The position numbers and the translations under genes are program-made. Below are positions 9,332 to 18,033 of a stretch of 64,000 bases of DNA, piece by piece (position 1 is the first letter of the stretch; each line of letters begins with the position of its first letter). The stretch lies in the NCBI RefSeq assembly GCF_025989125.1, contig NZ_JAPDNR010000001.1, positions 1,594,301 to 1,658,300 of the forward strand, in the 5' to 3' direction. Below the pieces are notes generated by a model. That model did not search any database. It saw only the letters and a program-made list of their open reading frames with translations, and was not told where the DNA came from. Source of the stretch: Chitinophaga nivalis (GTDB lineage Bacteria; Bacteroidota; Bacteroidia; Chitinophagales; Chitinophagaceae).

Positions 9332-9339
9332 TATCTTTG
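9332..9339 (+). promoter_or_regulatory. Minus-7 promoter element for rsmE
   Basis: TATCTTTG matches the Bacteroidota TAnnTTTG element. Only six bases separate it from the ATG at 9346, so the transcript would be leaderless or nearly so. This favours ATG 9346 over an upstream TTG at 9337, which lies inside the element. Confidence 0.6.
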
Positions 9340-9345
9340 TGCGAT

Positions 9346-10053
9346 ATGGAATTGCCCGTTTTTTATGCGCCCGATATACGGCCCGATGATATGAGATATA
9401 CCATGAATGAGGATACCTCCAAATATTGTATTCAGGTACTTCGTCATGAAAACGGTGACCAGGTATTGCTGGCAGATGGCCGTGGACAAAAGTTTACCGC
9501 AGAAATTGCGGATGATAACCGCAAAAAATGTGTTCTGAAAATCCTGCATACCGATACGATTCCGGCCCGGGAGCCGGCATTGCGGATTGCGATCTCTTTT
9601 ACTAAAAATACTTCCCGGATAGAATGGTTTCTGGAGAAGGCCGCCGAAATCGGTATCCACACCATCATTCCGCTGGTGAGTCAGCGTACGGAGAAAGAAA
9701 AGATCAAAGCAGAAAGGCTGCAGAATATACTGGTGTCGGCGATGCTGCAGTCCCAGCAGTTTTATCTGCCTGTGCTGGAAGCGCCACAGTCGTTTGAGCA
9801 GGTCGTGAACAACAGTAAGGAGGCGCAGCAATTCATTGCGCACTGCTTGCCGGAAGAAAAGAAAACCCTGCAGGATACGATGCAGGCCGGCCGTGATACG
9901 TTGATTCTGATTGGCCCGGAAGGTGATTTTACACCGGAGGAAATAAAACAGGCGTTGTCATTGGGCTTTGTGCCCGTGTCGCTGGGAAATACGCGGTTGC
10001 GTACGGAAACTGCCGGTATGGTAGCGGTGACGTTAATGAACGCTAAGCAATAA
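9346..10053 (+). CDS. rsmE: 16S rRNA (uracil1498-N3)-methyltransferase
   Basis: 235 residues. An N-terminal PUA-like RNA-binding part (about 1-70, MELPVFYAPDI) precedes a SPOUT methyltransferase domain whose knot carries LILIGPEGDFTPEEI and LGNTRLRTETAGMVAV, the RsmE signature that binds S-adenosylmethionine. It methylates U1498 of 16S rRNA. I chose ATG 9346 because the promoter element covers the alternative upstream start. It shares a two-way terminator with convergent pyrD. Confidence 0.95.
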   Translation: MELPVFYAPDIRPDDMRYTMNEDTSKYCIQVLRHENGDQVLLADGRGQKFTAEIADDNRKKCVLKILHTDTIPAREPALRIAISFTKNTSRIEWFLEKAAEIGIHTIIPLVSQRTEKEKIKAERLQNILVSAMLQSQQFYLPVLEAPQSFEQVVNNSKEAQQFIAHCLPEEKKTLQDTMQAGRDTLILIGPEGDFTPEEIKQALSLGFVPVSLGNTRLRTETAGMVAVTLMNAKQ

Positions 10054-10060
10054 AAACAAA

Positions 10061-10100
10061 ACGCCCTATACCAGGAAGTAATGCTTCCGGTATCGGGCGT
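10061..10100. terminator. Bidirectional terminator between rsmE and pyrD
   Basis: Inverted repeat from ACGCCC (10061) to GGGCGT (10100), stem about 17 bp with three mismatches. T-rich sequence follows on both strands (TTAATTTTTT to the right, TTTGTTTTTA to the left), as suits the convergent genes. Confidence 0.85.
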
Positions 10101-10113
10101 CGTTGTTAATTTT

Positions 10114-11136
10114 TTATCTCAGTCCTTTACAGATCTTTTTAACAATAGTGGGGCCTTCATAAATGAACCCTGTGTACACCTGTACCAGTGCGGCGCCTGC
10201 ATCCAGCTTTTCCTGCGCATCTTCGGCGGTAAAAATACCCCCTACGGCTATAATAGGAATGCTACCCTTGCTATGGGTATGGATATAACGGATTACTTCC
10301 GTTGCTTTTTGTTTTACCGGCAGCCCGCTCAATCCTCCGGCGCCTATCTCCTGAATCGTCTGCGCATCGGTAACCAGTCCTTCGCGGCTGATGGTGGTGT
10401 TGGTAGCCACAATGCCCGCCAGTTTGGTTTCCTGTACGATTTCAATGATATCATCGAGTTGTTCGTTGGTAAGATCGGGTGCTATTTTCAGTAATATAGG
10501 CTTCGGTTTCAGCTTCTGTGCATTGAGCAGTTGCAGGTGATGCAGCAGTTGCTTCAACGGCTCTTTTTCCTGTAATGCCCGCAGGTTGGGGGTATTGGGT
10601 GAGCTGACATTGACTACAAAATAGTCTACCGCCTCATAGAGGGCGTGAAAACATTTTTCATAATCACTGAGTGCTTCTTCATTGGGCGTCACTTTGTTTT
10701 TACCAATGTTACCACCTACAATGATGTTGGATTTCCGGAACTGTAAACGTTTGGCCGCTGCAGCAGCGCCTTCGTTATTGAATCCCATCCGGTTGATCAG
10801 GGCTTTATCTGCCGGCAGGCGGAAAAGACGGGGCAGATCATTGCCTGGCTGTGGTAACGGTGTTACGGTACCAATTTCCACGAAACCAAAACCGAGAGAA
10901 GCCAGTTCGTCGATGTATTTCGCATCTTTGTCGAAACCGGCCGCCAACCCTACCGGATTGCAGAAACGAAGACCGAATACTTCTCTTTCCAGTTGCTGGT
11001 TTTTTACACCGCAGCATGCCTGTAATAAATTTTTGCCCAGTGGCAGGGAGTGGATTATTTTCATCCCACGCATTACGCTGTGGTGAATGCTTTCCGGCGA
11101 ATAGCGGAAGAGTATTTTTTTGATCAGATTGTACAT
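10114..11136 (-). CDS. pyrD: Dihydroorotate dehydrogenase (quinone), class 2
   Basis: 340 residues. The N-terminal amphipathic extension (MYNLIKKILFRYSPESIHH) is the class 2 membrane-association helix. The FMN barrel shows GLAAGFDKDAKY, EIGTVTPLPQPGN, NRMGFNNEG and the catalytic-serine region NVSSPNTPNLRALQ. The end holds AVGGIFTAEDAQEKLDAGA and VQVYTGFIYEGP. It oxidises dihydroorotate to orotate with quinone in pyrimidine synthesis. A promoter element lies 8 bases upstream of its start. Confidence 0.97.
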   Translation of the reverse strand: MYNLIKKILFRYSPESIHHSVMRGMKIIHSLPLGKNLLQACCGVKNQQLEREVFGLRFCNPVGLAAGFDKDAKYIDELASLGFGFVEIGTVTPLPQPGNDLPRLFRLPADKALINRMGFNNEGAAAAAKRLQFRKSNIIVGGNIGKNKVTPNEEALSDYEKCFHALYEAVDYFVVNVSSPNTPNLRALQEKEPLKQLLHHLQLLNAQKLKPKPILLKIAPDLTNEQLDDIIEIVQETKLAGIVATNTTISREGLVTDAQTIQEIGAGGLSGLPVKQKATEVIRYIHTHSKGSIPIIAVGGIFTAEDAQEKLDAGAALVQVYTGFIYEGPTIVKKICKGLR

Positions 11137-11144
11137 TGCGGTGG

Positions 11145-11152
11145 CAAAGATA
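11145..11152 (-). promoter_or_regulatory. Minus-7 promoter element for pyrD
   Basis: On the minus strand TATCTTTG matches TAnnTTTG, with eight bases to the pyrD ATG, implying a very short or absent leader. No clear minus-33 element is visible. Confidence 0.55.
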
Positions 11153-11176
11153 AGGAGAATGCTTTATGCTTTGTGC

Positions 11177-11206
11177 TTTGAGCTTGCTGCAATCTCCTTA
11201 TATTTG
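11177..11206 (+). promoter_or_regulatory. Promoter of the ECF sigma factor gene
   Basis: TTTG (11177-11180), 18 bases, then TATATTTG (11199-11206): both elements of the Bacteroidota housekeeping promoter. The sigma gene ATG is 12 bases further on. The sequence around it is a microrepeat of GCTTT units. Confidence 0.7.
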
Positions 11207-11218
11207 TGACTTAGCATC

Positions 11219-11737
11219 ATGTTGGAACTCCATACATTCGAAGTCTTATTCAAAGAAAACCATGCACACTGCCTGGCCTTTGCCACTCACTACACGGGGG
11301 ATCCTCATGTAGCGGAGGAAATTGTGCAGCAGGTATTTCTTCGGATCTGGGAAAAGCGGGATAGTATTACGATTACCGGTCCCGTTAAAGCCTATTTGTT
11401 TTCTGCTATCAGGAATACTGCCATCAGCCAATGGCGTAAAGACACCGTAAGGTCCGAAAAGGAAACCGGATACGGCGCCGTGCGGGAAACAGCTACGCAG
11501 GCTACTGACCAGGTAAAAGAACTGGAAACGCTTTATCAGCGGGCGCTCGAACGGTTACCTGAACGTTGCCGGGAAGTATTTATCCTAAGCCGGCAGCACC
11601 AGCTGAAATATGCTGAAATAGCCAGTGCCATGAATATTTCCGTGAAAACTGTGGAAAATCAAATGGGCAAAGCCCTGAAAATCCTGCATGAGGAGCTGAA
11701 AGAATACCTGCCTTTGCTGACAGGTTTTCTCTTTTAA
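11219..11737 (+). CDS. ECF RNA polymerase sigma factor, FecI-like
   Basis: 172 residues. Region 2 (about 10-75) includes HVAEEIVQQVFLRIWEKRD and AYLFSAIRNTAISQWRK. Region 4 (about 110-165) has LPERCREVFILSRQ followed by the helix-turn-helix YAEIASAMNISVKTVENQM. This is the Bacteroidota ECF type paired with FecR anti-sigma factors. It heads a signalling unit with fecR, an STN-TonB receptor and a DUF4249 lipoprotein, so it probably turns on that receptor when its ligand arrives. Ligand unknown. Confidence 0.95.
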   Translation: MLELHTFEVLFKENHAHCLAFATHYTGDPHVAEEIVQQVFLRIWEKRDSITITGPVKAYLFSAIRNTAISQWRKDTVRSEKETGYGAVRETATQATDQVKELETLYQRALERLPERCREVFILSRQHQLKYAEIASAMNISVKTVENQMGKALKILHEELKEYLPLLTGFLF

Positions 11738-11843
11738 AAATATTCCGGGAGGCATAGGGGAGGGACGATCTTCCGTGCGTCTATTAATTAACTAACTGAC
11801 AAACCCCTTTCGGGCTGCGACTAATAAAAACAAGCAACTGCTA

Positions 11844-12809
11844 ATGACACCTTCTTTTCCCGATGAAGCATTGTATACCTTGCTGTGCAAGTATCTGCTG
11901 GATGAAGCAGATGCTGAAGAGCGTGCGTGGGTGGAAGCATGGCAGCAGGACGACGCCGGCAATCCGGTGTTACTGGCATCTTTACGTAAGGTGCTGGATA
12001 CCGCCACAGATAATCAGACCGTAGCAACGGCTGATACGGACAAGTCCTGGCAACAACTATACGATAAAATGGATGGAACACCGGTAGTGGTGCCCATGAC
12101 AACAAAACGTAATTATACCTGGCTGAAAGTGGCCGCTGTTTTATTAATTGTGCTGGGAGCAGGCGTGTGGTTTATGACCGGCAAATCTCCGGAACAGGTA
12201 TACGCAGGCCCGGTAGATGCCCGGCTCAAAGATGGCAGTGAAGTACAGTTATCGGCTGCTGCCAGACTGGAAATTGCCAGCGGGTTTAATGACCACAACA
12301 GAAAAGTGAGTTTTTCAGGCCAGGCTACTTTCAATGTGGCAGGCAGTGCAGAAAACCCTTTTGTAATCGTTTTAGGACATAATAAAGAAGTGAAGGTGCT
12401 GGGTACCCGGTTTATGGTGGATTATGAGCCCACCACCACTGCGCTGAAAGTACATGTAAGCAGTGGTAAGGTGATGGTGATTGATCATGATAAGGGCGAC
12501 AGTGCGCTGCTTACCGAAGGTATGCTGCTGCAACAGGATAAAACCCGGCCGGCTTTTCGCGTGGCTTCCCATGTAACGGATGCCGTGAAAAAATCACTGG
12601 CTTTTCATGATACCCAATTGGAAGAAGTGCTGCATACGATAACAGCGGTGTACGACGTTAAAGTGGAGGTAGCTGATACGGCATTGTTGAAACTTACTGT
12701 GAATGCAAATTTTACAGGAGAATCAATTGATGATATGATCAGCGCCCTGGCGATGACTTTAAATGCCCAATGGGAAAAAACAGGAGATAGACAATACCAA
12801 TTAAAATAA
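11844..12809 (+). CDS. FecR-family anti-sigma factor
   Basis: 321 residues. The cytoplasmic N-terminal part (1-90, LLCKYLLDEADAEERAWVEAW) should bind the sigma factor. One membrane helix spans about 93-111, the periplasmic FecR domain about 119-215 (LKDGSEVQLSAAARLEI, VKVLGTRFMVD, VSSGKVMV), and a C-terminal DUF4974/STN-like domain about 250-321. It transmits ligand occupancy of the outer-membrane receptor to the sigma factor. It lies between the sigma gene and the receptor; an intercistronic hairpin follows. Confidence 0.95.
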   Translation: MTPSFPDEALYTLLCKYLLDEADAEERAWVEAWQQDDAGNPVLLASLRKVLDTATDNQTVATADTDKSWQQLYDKMDGTPVVVPMTTKRNYTWLKVAAVLLIVLGAGVWFMTGKSPEQVYAGPVDARLKDGSEVQLSAAARLEIASGFNDHNRKVSFSGQATFNVAGSAENPFVIVLGHNKEVKVLGTRFMVDYEPTTTALKVHVSSGKVMVIDHDKGDSALLTEGMLLQQDKTRPAFRVASHVTDAVKKSLAFHDTQLEEVLHTITAVYDVKVEVADTALLKLTVNANFTGESIDDMISALAMTLNAQWEKTGDRQYQLK

Positions 12810-12827
12810 GCTATTAGCCTGCTGTTA

Positions 12828-12857
12828 TTGAGCGTCTGCAGTACTGCGGACGCTCAA
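12828..12857 (+). promoter_or_regulatory. Intercistronic hairpin between fecR and the receptor gene
   Basis: 14-bp inverted repeat (12828-12841 with 12844-12857, one G-T pair) and a minimal loop. No T run follows, so this is not a standard terminator. It could stabilise or separate transcripts so that receptor and anti-sigma are made in different amounts. Confidence 0.5.
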
Positions 12858-12906
12858 CGGCTGTAAAGCTAACAGCTCTCTGTCATACTTTTAATAAGAC
12901 TATATC

Positions 12907-15552
12907 ATGTCGTTAGCCGAAAAACTGCTAACGGGAATCTTGCTTTTTTGTTTCCCGTTACGTGTTTGGGGGTGGGACTGGCAAACAAGAGTAACGGTAG
13001 TGGTGAAAGAGCAGCCTGTAAAAGCTGTATGTGAGTTGTTGGAAAAAGAATACGGAATTCATTTCTCTTATAGCAGGGAACTTGTCAATTTGTCCCGGAA
13101 AGTTACGATAACAGCACACAACCAGCGCCTCAAAAGGGTGCTGGAGGACTTGTTTGACCCTGATGATATACGTTTTACCCGGGTAGGAGATCAACTGGTA
13201 TTGTTACCCGTGAAGCGAAATTACCGCACCATCAGTGGATATGTGGAAGATATGGTGACCGGGGAAAGACTCATCGGCGCCACCATTTACTCGCCGTCCT
13301 TACAACAGGGTACTACCACCAATCAATATGGCTACTTTAGTCTGACGACCGTAAAAGATACCAACAGCCTCATTATATCTTATGTCGGCTATACCCCTTT
13401 CCTGCAATCAGTCGCCAACCGGGGGAATAAATTACTGACAATATCACTGGAACCGCTGGCAAACCTCAAGGAGGTAGTGGTGAGTGCCACAGAAAAAAAC
13501 AGGCTGCAGGATCAGACGCAGATGAGTAAAGTAAATCTGCAGATGTCAGAAGTGCAGGCGATGCCCAAGTTATTGGGAGAGTCGGATGTCATGCGCACCT
13601 TACAGTCGTTGCCCGGTATTACCGGCGGCCTGGATGGTGCCGGTGGCTTGCATGTGCGGGGAGGCAGCCCGGATCAGAACCTGATTTTAATGGATGGCAC
13701 CCCATTGTTCAACTTCTCTCACTTCTTCGGGGTATTCTCTTTACTGAATACAGATGTGATCAAAAATACAGACCTCTACAAGGGCGCTTTCCCTGCCAGG
13801 TTTGGTGGTCGCCTGTCTTCGGTGATAGATATCACCATGAAGGAAGGGGATATGAAAGCTTATCATGGCGATGTGTCTATCGGATTAATTTCTGCCAAGT
13901 TTAACCTGGAAGGACCGATTATAAAAAATAAAACGTCTTTCATGGTCTCGGGGCGCCGCTCCTATCCGGATCTGCTGATGAATGCAGTATTGCAATCCGG
14001 TAATATATTGGACCCGAATGGTTCACTGGGCGCCTATTTTTATGATATCAATGCTAAAGTCAATCATATTTTTTCTCCCAAAGACCGGATTTTTTTAAGT
14101 TTTTATAAGGGAGAAGATAAGATCAGTGTCCGGCAATCCATGGAAGATACGACCATCGTACCTTATGACCCTACCAAGATGCGACTGGAAGCAGGCGGGT
14201 TTGTAGCAGGATGGGGCAATACCATTGGCGCCCTGCGCTGGAATCATATTTATGGTCCCAGGTTATTTTCCAATGTAACGATCAACTACTCACGGTATTC
14301 TTTCTTTACAGAATTTAACCAGAAATATACCATTCCCGCTGCTGACCAGCGGGTGGATTTGTTTGGCCGATACAGCTCGCGGATGCAGAACGTAGGTACG
14401 AAGATCGATTTTGATTTCCGGCCCAACCCTTCCCATTCCCTGCGTTTCGGTGCGGCCGGCAGCCTGAATTACTTTAAGCCAAGCAGTTCGGTGCTGAAAG
14501 ATATGGACAGCCGGTTGAAACCATTGGATACCATAGATCAGGAGATGCGTTCCCGCGGTGTGGAGATGTCGGTATACATAGAAGATGAATGGAAGTTGAG
14601 TCAGCACCTGTTTGCCAACCTGGGATTGCATATGTCGGGGTTCCAGGTGGAAGGCCGGTTTTATCCGTCGATACAACCACGCCTGGGTATGAGATATGTT
14701 TTACCGCGCAACTGGGCCATAAAAGCTGCCTATACACATATGACGCAGTACCTTCACCTGCTGACCAACAGCGGTGCCTCCCTGCCTACGGATATATGGG
14801 TACCTTCTACCCAGCGGGTAGCGCCGATGTTCTCCGTGCAGGTAGCTGCGGGTATTGCTAAAACCACTACTGATCATAATTTTGAATTTTCGCTGGAAGG
14901 GTATTTCAAATCCATGGATAATATGGTGGAATACCGGGACGACAGCTTAATGACCAGCCCGAATTTAAGCCGGTGGGATGAAAAAGTAACGGTAGGACAA
15001 GGCTGGAGCTATGGCGGAGAATTGATGATACAGAAGAAGAAAGGCAACACTACCGGATGGATAGGCTATACCCTGGCGTGGTCTACCCGGCGTTTCCCCG
15101 GCATTAACCGCGGTGAAATTTTCCCTTATAAATACGATCACCGGCATGATCTGGAAGCCGTGGTGATGCAGAAACTCAGTAAAAACTGGGAGATATCTGC
15201 TTCCTGGCATTATACTACCGGCGCCCCTATCACTTTGCCGGTGGCCAGTTACCTGGGAATAGGCAATGCCTCGCCCTGGGATCCGGGGCCGGAAACGATG
15301 CCCGTAGACAGGTATGATAGCCGCTATAATTTCAGAACCGCCGACGAACATCGCCTGGACCTCAGTATTACTTACAGTAAACAGAAAAAGCGCTGGCGGA
15401 AAACCTGGAACCTGAGTATATATAACGTATATAATCAGAAGAATGCATTATTTTACTATCTCCAGGAAGATGAGGTGACGAAAAAACGCTATCTCAATAA
15501 GATAACCATTCTGCCAATATTGCCAAGTATTACCTATTCCGTAAGTTTTTAA
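12907..15552 (+). CDS. STN-domain TonB-dependent outer-membrane receptor (FecA-like transducer)
   Basis: 881 residues. Signal peptide (about 1-22); STN signalling domain (about 30-90, VTVVVKEQPVKAVCELLEKE) that contacts FecR; CarboxypepD_reg-like domain (about 107-190, ISGYVEDMVTGERLIGATIY); plug (about 210-330, HVRGGSPDQNLILMDGTPL and FGGRLSSVIDI); then a 22-strand-type barrel ending in aromatic VSF. With the sigma and FecR genes just upstream this is a cell-surface signalling receptor. The pairing with DUF4249 is common in Chitinophaga-like genomes. The transported ligand cannot be told. Confidence 0.94.
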   Translation: MSLAEKLLTGILLFCFPLRVWGWDWQTRVTVVVKEQPVKAVCELLEKEYGIHFSYSRELVNLSRKVTITAHNQRLKRVLEDLFDPDDIRFTRVGDQLVLLPVKRNYRTISGYVEDMVTGERLIGATIYSPSLQQGTTTNQYGYFSLTTVKDTNSLIISYVGYTPFLQSVANRGNKLLTISLEPLANLKEVVVSATEKNRLQDQTQMSKVNLQMSEVQAMPKLLGESDVMRTLQSLPGITGGLDGAGGLHVRGGSPDQNLILMDGTPLFNFSHFFGVFSLLNTDVIKNTDLYKGAFPARFGGRLSSVIDITMKEGDMKAYHGDVSIGLISAKFNLEGPIIKNKTSFMVSGRRSYPDLLMNAVLQSGNILDPNGSLGAYFYDINAKVNHIFSPKDRIFLSFYKGEDKISVRQSMEDTTIVPYDPTKMRLEAGGFVAGWGNTIGALRWNHIYGPRLFSNVTINYSRYSFFTEFNQKYTIPAADQRVDLFGRYSSRMQNVGTKIDFDFRPNPSHSLRFGAAGSLNYFKPSSSVLKDMDSRLKPLDTIDQEMRSRGVEMSVYIEDEWKLSQHLFANLGLHMSGFQVEGRFYPSIQPRLGMRYVLPRNWAIKAAYTHMTQYLHLLTNSGASLPTDIWVPSTQRVAPMFSVQVAAGIAKTTTDHNFEFSLEGYFKSMDNMVEYRDDSLMTSPNLSRWDEKVTVGQGWSYGGELMIQKKKGNTTGWIGYTLAWSTRRFPGINRGEIFPYKYDHRHDLEAVVMQKLSKNWEISASWHYTTGAPITLPVASYLGIGNASPWDPGPETMPVDRYDSRYNFRTADEHRLDLSITYSKQKKRWRKTWNLSIYNVYNQKNALFYYLQEDEVTKKRYLNKITILPILPSITYSVSF

Positions 15553-15562
15553 ATGAACATCG

Positions 15563-16417
15563 ATGAAGTCTGCTTTCGTATATGCGATAGGGTTGGTGCT
15601 GCTGATGAGCAGTTGTATAAAACGGGTCGATACGGCACTGCCGTATGAAGGAAATAAGCTGGTGATTAACAGTCTTATTCAACCCGATAGTGTCATTTAT
15701 ATACGTATTAACCGCAGTGTGGCAACGAGTATCTATGATGAAGCCATTTTCGGTGCGATGGTGAATGCGGACGTGGTATTGGAAGAAGACGGCAAAGCCC
15801 TTCCCACACCGCAGATCAGGCAGATCAAAGGCCAGCATTATTTTGTATCCGCTGAAAAAGCAGTGCTGGGTAAACAATATACCATACGGGCCTCCGCAGC
15901 CGGCATGCAGCCGGTTGCCGGTACAGATACCCTGCCGGTGGGGCCACAGGCTGGTATGCCGGGCGCCCAACGGAATAGTAACCGGGTTCGCTTTACCCTG
16001 AGTGATGATGTGCGTGGCAATAATTTTTATCGTGTCCGTGTTTTTGCCTGCGGCCCGGATATGAAACCGGATACGTTACGTTTGTTTCGCCTGGATCCTA
16101 CTTTCAATAATAACCTGATCGAATTTTTTACCGGCTCCAGCTACAGCAGTCTGATTATGAGTGATGAACGTTTTAATGGAAAAACAGTCACCTTCGTACT
16201 GCAGACCGATGATCCCATTGTACATACCAGCTACATGATGGTGGAAGTAAGCACCCTGACCTATAATAGTTATAAGTATCTGCGCACCATTGCTTCCCAG
16301 ATCACCACCGGCAACAGTATCATTATAGAACCGGTAAGGGTGTTTACAAACATTACGAATGGTTATGGTATTGTTGGTGGTATTAATACCCAAAGAATGA
16401 CCTTTAAAGTAGAATAG
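15563..16417 (+). CDS. DUF4249 lipoprotein
   Basis: 284 residues. A short signal peptide ends in a lipobox, LMSSC, so the protein should be lipid-anchored. The mature part begins with the DUF4249 pattern KLVINSLIQPDSVIYIRINRS and is beta-rich. It starts 10 bases after the receptor stop and is almost certainly cotranscribed. DUF4249 proteins accompany TonB receptors of this class and probably act as surface partners in ligand capture; this is inferred from co-occurrence. Confidence 0.88.
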   Translation: MKSAFVYAIGLVLLMSSCIKRVDTALPYEGNKLVINSLIQPDSVIYIRINRSVATSIYDEAIFGAMVNADVVLEEDGKALPTPQIRQIKGQHYFVSAEKAVLGKQYTIRASAAGMQPVAGTDTLPVGPQAGMPGAQRNSNRVRFTLSDDVRGNNFYRVRVFACGPDMKPDTLRLFRLDPTFNNNLIEFFTGSSYSSLIMSDERFNGKTVTFVLQTDDPIVHTSYMMVEVSTLTYNSYKYLRTIASQITTGNSIIIEPVRVFTNITNGYGIVGGINTQRMTFKVE

Positions 16418-16433
16418 GCTTGTTGTATAGTGG

Positions 16434-16691
16434 CTACAATGGTTCACCGGCTTCCCTCCCCTGAAGAATAAGATGCATGTCAATGGCCATATTGACCGCA
16501 TGTTTCACAATCGCTGTTTCCAGCTGCCGGGCGTGCCGGGGTGTCAGCTGTTGTATATCCGGATAGTGTGTTTCCAATAGTTTTTTGGCGGCGGCTATCA
16601 GCCCGTCCTGCATGTCTACAACTCTCATTTGTTCCTGCATAGTTTCCTGATACAATGGCGAAACAGGGTCCAGTATTTCGTCCCAATCCAT
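16434..16691 (-). CDS. Hypothetical small helical protein
   Basis: 85 residues, no signal peptide or membrane segment, predicted mostly helical, acidic at the start (MDWDEILDP) with a basic central HARQLETAIVKHAV. I do not recognise the family. It is convergent with the DUF4249 gene (16 bases apart) and divergent from the haem operon, whose promoter lies about 115 bases away. No other frame in this stretch is a better candidate, so I keep it with moderate confidence. Confidence 0.55.
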   Translation of the reverse strand: MDWDEILDPVSPLYQETMQEQMRVVDMQDGLIAAAKKLLETHYPDIQQLTPRHARQLETAIVKHAVNMAIDMHLILQGREAGEPL

Positions 16692-16804
16692 GGATGATAT
16701 TTTTTTAATTGTCTCTTTAACACATAAAAAACCGATTTAGTTGCATGACGAACTAAATTTTCCCGATTTTCCTATAATTGTCATATTTTTTCCCGATTCG
16801 ATCA

Positions 16805-16833
16805 TTTGATTACATTTTTATGACGTAAGTTTG
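16805..16833 (+). promoter_or_regulatory. Promoter of the hmuTUVS operon
   Basis: TTTG (16805-16808), exactly 17 bases, then TAAGTTTG (16826-16833): a full match to the Bacteroidota promoter. It implies a leader of about 340 bases before hmuT. The sequence from 16692 to 16804 is AT-rich with no gene seen. No recognisable Fur box was found. Confidence 0.7.
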
Positions 16834-16975
16834 TGTCAGCAAAAAATTACTCCGCTACAATAATTGCATGATTCTGCCAGCAACCACTGTTGGAAGGACG
16901 TGTTTTTCATCAACTCATTTCAAGACTGTAATAACAAAAGACATTTGGTGTGCTTTTTAATGAACTGCATACCAG

Positions 16976-17076
16976 AAGGGATAACTATGCCCTTTTAGAA
17001 TAACCTGCGGGAGCATGGCGGAGTAAAGATTGTTCCTGCGGGCCGATGGTTGCCCTATCCCGGGTGGGGCAACCAT
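16976..17076 (+). promoter_or_regulatory. Structured 5' leader of the haem ABC operon
   Basis: The 340-base leader contains two hairpins: a short AAGGG...CCCTT stem near 16976-16995 followed by TTTT, and a perfect 10-bp stem ATGGTTGCCC (17046-17055) with GGGCAACCAT (17067-17076). A direct repeat CCTGCGGG lies between them. It does not match the cobalamin, TPP or SAM riboswitch motifs I know. A regulatory RNA role is inference. Confidence 0.4.
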
Positions 17077-17175
17077 TCTATTCATCTGCCGGAAAGCTGT
17101 CATGGTATTGATTTTTCCCGGTTAGATGATGATCAGATTCAGATTATCTATTCCCACATTTTAAACAACATATTT

Positions 17176-18021
17176 ATGTCATTCAAATTACGGTGCAGCA
17201 CCGTGCTGTTTTTGCTATGCCTGCAGATAGGCGTTAGCGTTAGTACCTATGCACAGTCATCCTATAAAAGGATTGTGTCTTTAAACGGTACAGTAACAGA
17301 AATACTGTGTGACCTTGGTTTTCAGCAGCAGATTGTAGGCGTAGATGTAACCAGTATCTATCCGGCTGCTATGGAGAAAGTGCCCAAAGTGGGACATAAC
17401 CGTAATATCAGTGCAGAGCCGGTATTGGCGTTGCAACCGGACCTGATTCTTTCTACCGCTAATTTTTTAAGCCCGGCAGTGATTGCCCAGTTTAAAAGTG
17501 TAGGCATCGCCAATGTAATTGTAGAACAGGATTATTCTGTAGCGGGAACCAAAAAACTGATCACCCAGATCGCTGCCGCACTGAATGTACCTGCCAAAGG
17601 TACCGCCTTGTGCAAGCAGATAGACCAGCAACAGGCAGCGCTGCACATTGCCAAACAAAATAAGAAAGTACTGTTCATATACGCGCGTGGCGCCGGTACC
17701 ATGATGGTAGCAGGTGAAGGAACGCCGATGGACAAAATGATAACCCTGGCTGGTGCTGCCAATGCAGCCACCGGTTTCCATGATTTTAAGCCGTTAACGG
17801 CAGAAGCACTGGTAGCCGCTAATCCGGATGTAGTGCTGTTATTTGATATCGGATTGCAAAGCCTGGGCGGTGTAGATGGATTGCTGAAAGTGCCGGGTGT
17901 TGCACAAACCAATGCCGGTAAAAACCGGAAAGTAATTGTGATGGATGGCTTATTACTGTCGGGCTTCGGGCCACGGGTTATCCCCGCTATTAAAGAACTG
18001 TCGCAGAAGATCGGCGGATAA
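17176..18021 (+). CDS. hmuT: Haem ABC transporter, periplasmic substrate-binding protein
   Basis: 281 residues from ATG 17176, chosen because it begins a proper signal peptide (MSFKLRCSTVLFLLCLQIG... STYAQ); an in-frame ATG at 17050 would add 42 residues with no signal character. The mature protein starts KRIVSLNGTVTEILCDLG and has VGHNRNISAEPVLALQPDLIL, the fold of class III cluster A-8 binding proteins such as HmuT/BtuF/FhuD. Haem rather than B12 is indicated by hmuS and the HmuY genes downstream. Confidence 0.92.
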   Translation: MSFKLRCSTVLFLLCLQIGVSVSTYAQSSYKRIVSLNGTVTEILCDLGFQQQIVGVDVTSIYPAAMEKVPKVGHNRNISAEPVLALQPDLILSTANFLSPAVIAQFKSVGIANVIVEQDYSVAGTKKLITQIAAALNVPAKGTALCKQIDQQQAALHIAKQNKKVLFIYARGAGTMMVAGEGTPMDKMITLAGAANAATGFHDFKPLTAEALVAANPDVVLLFDIGLQSLGGVDGLLKVPGVAQTNAGKNRKVIVMDGLLLSGFGPRVIPAIKELSQKIGG

Positions 18022-18033
18022 TGCTTATTAACC

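Noticed and set aside
16834..17175. Cobalamin riboswitch before the FecCD-type importer
   Set aside because: The conserved B12-box sequence is not present, and the downstream hmuS and HmuY genes point to haem rather than B12.
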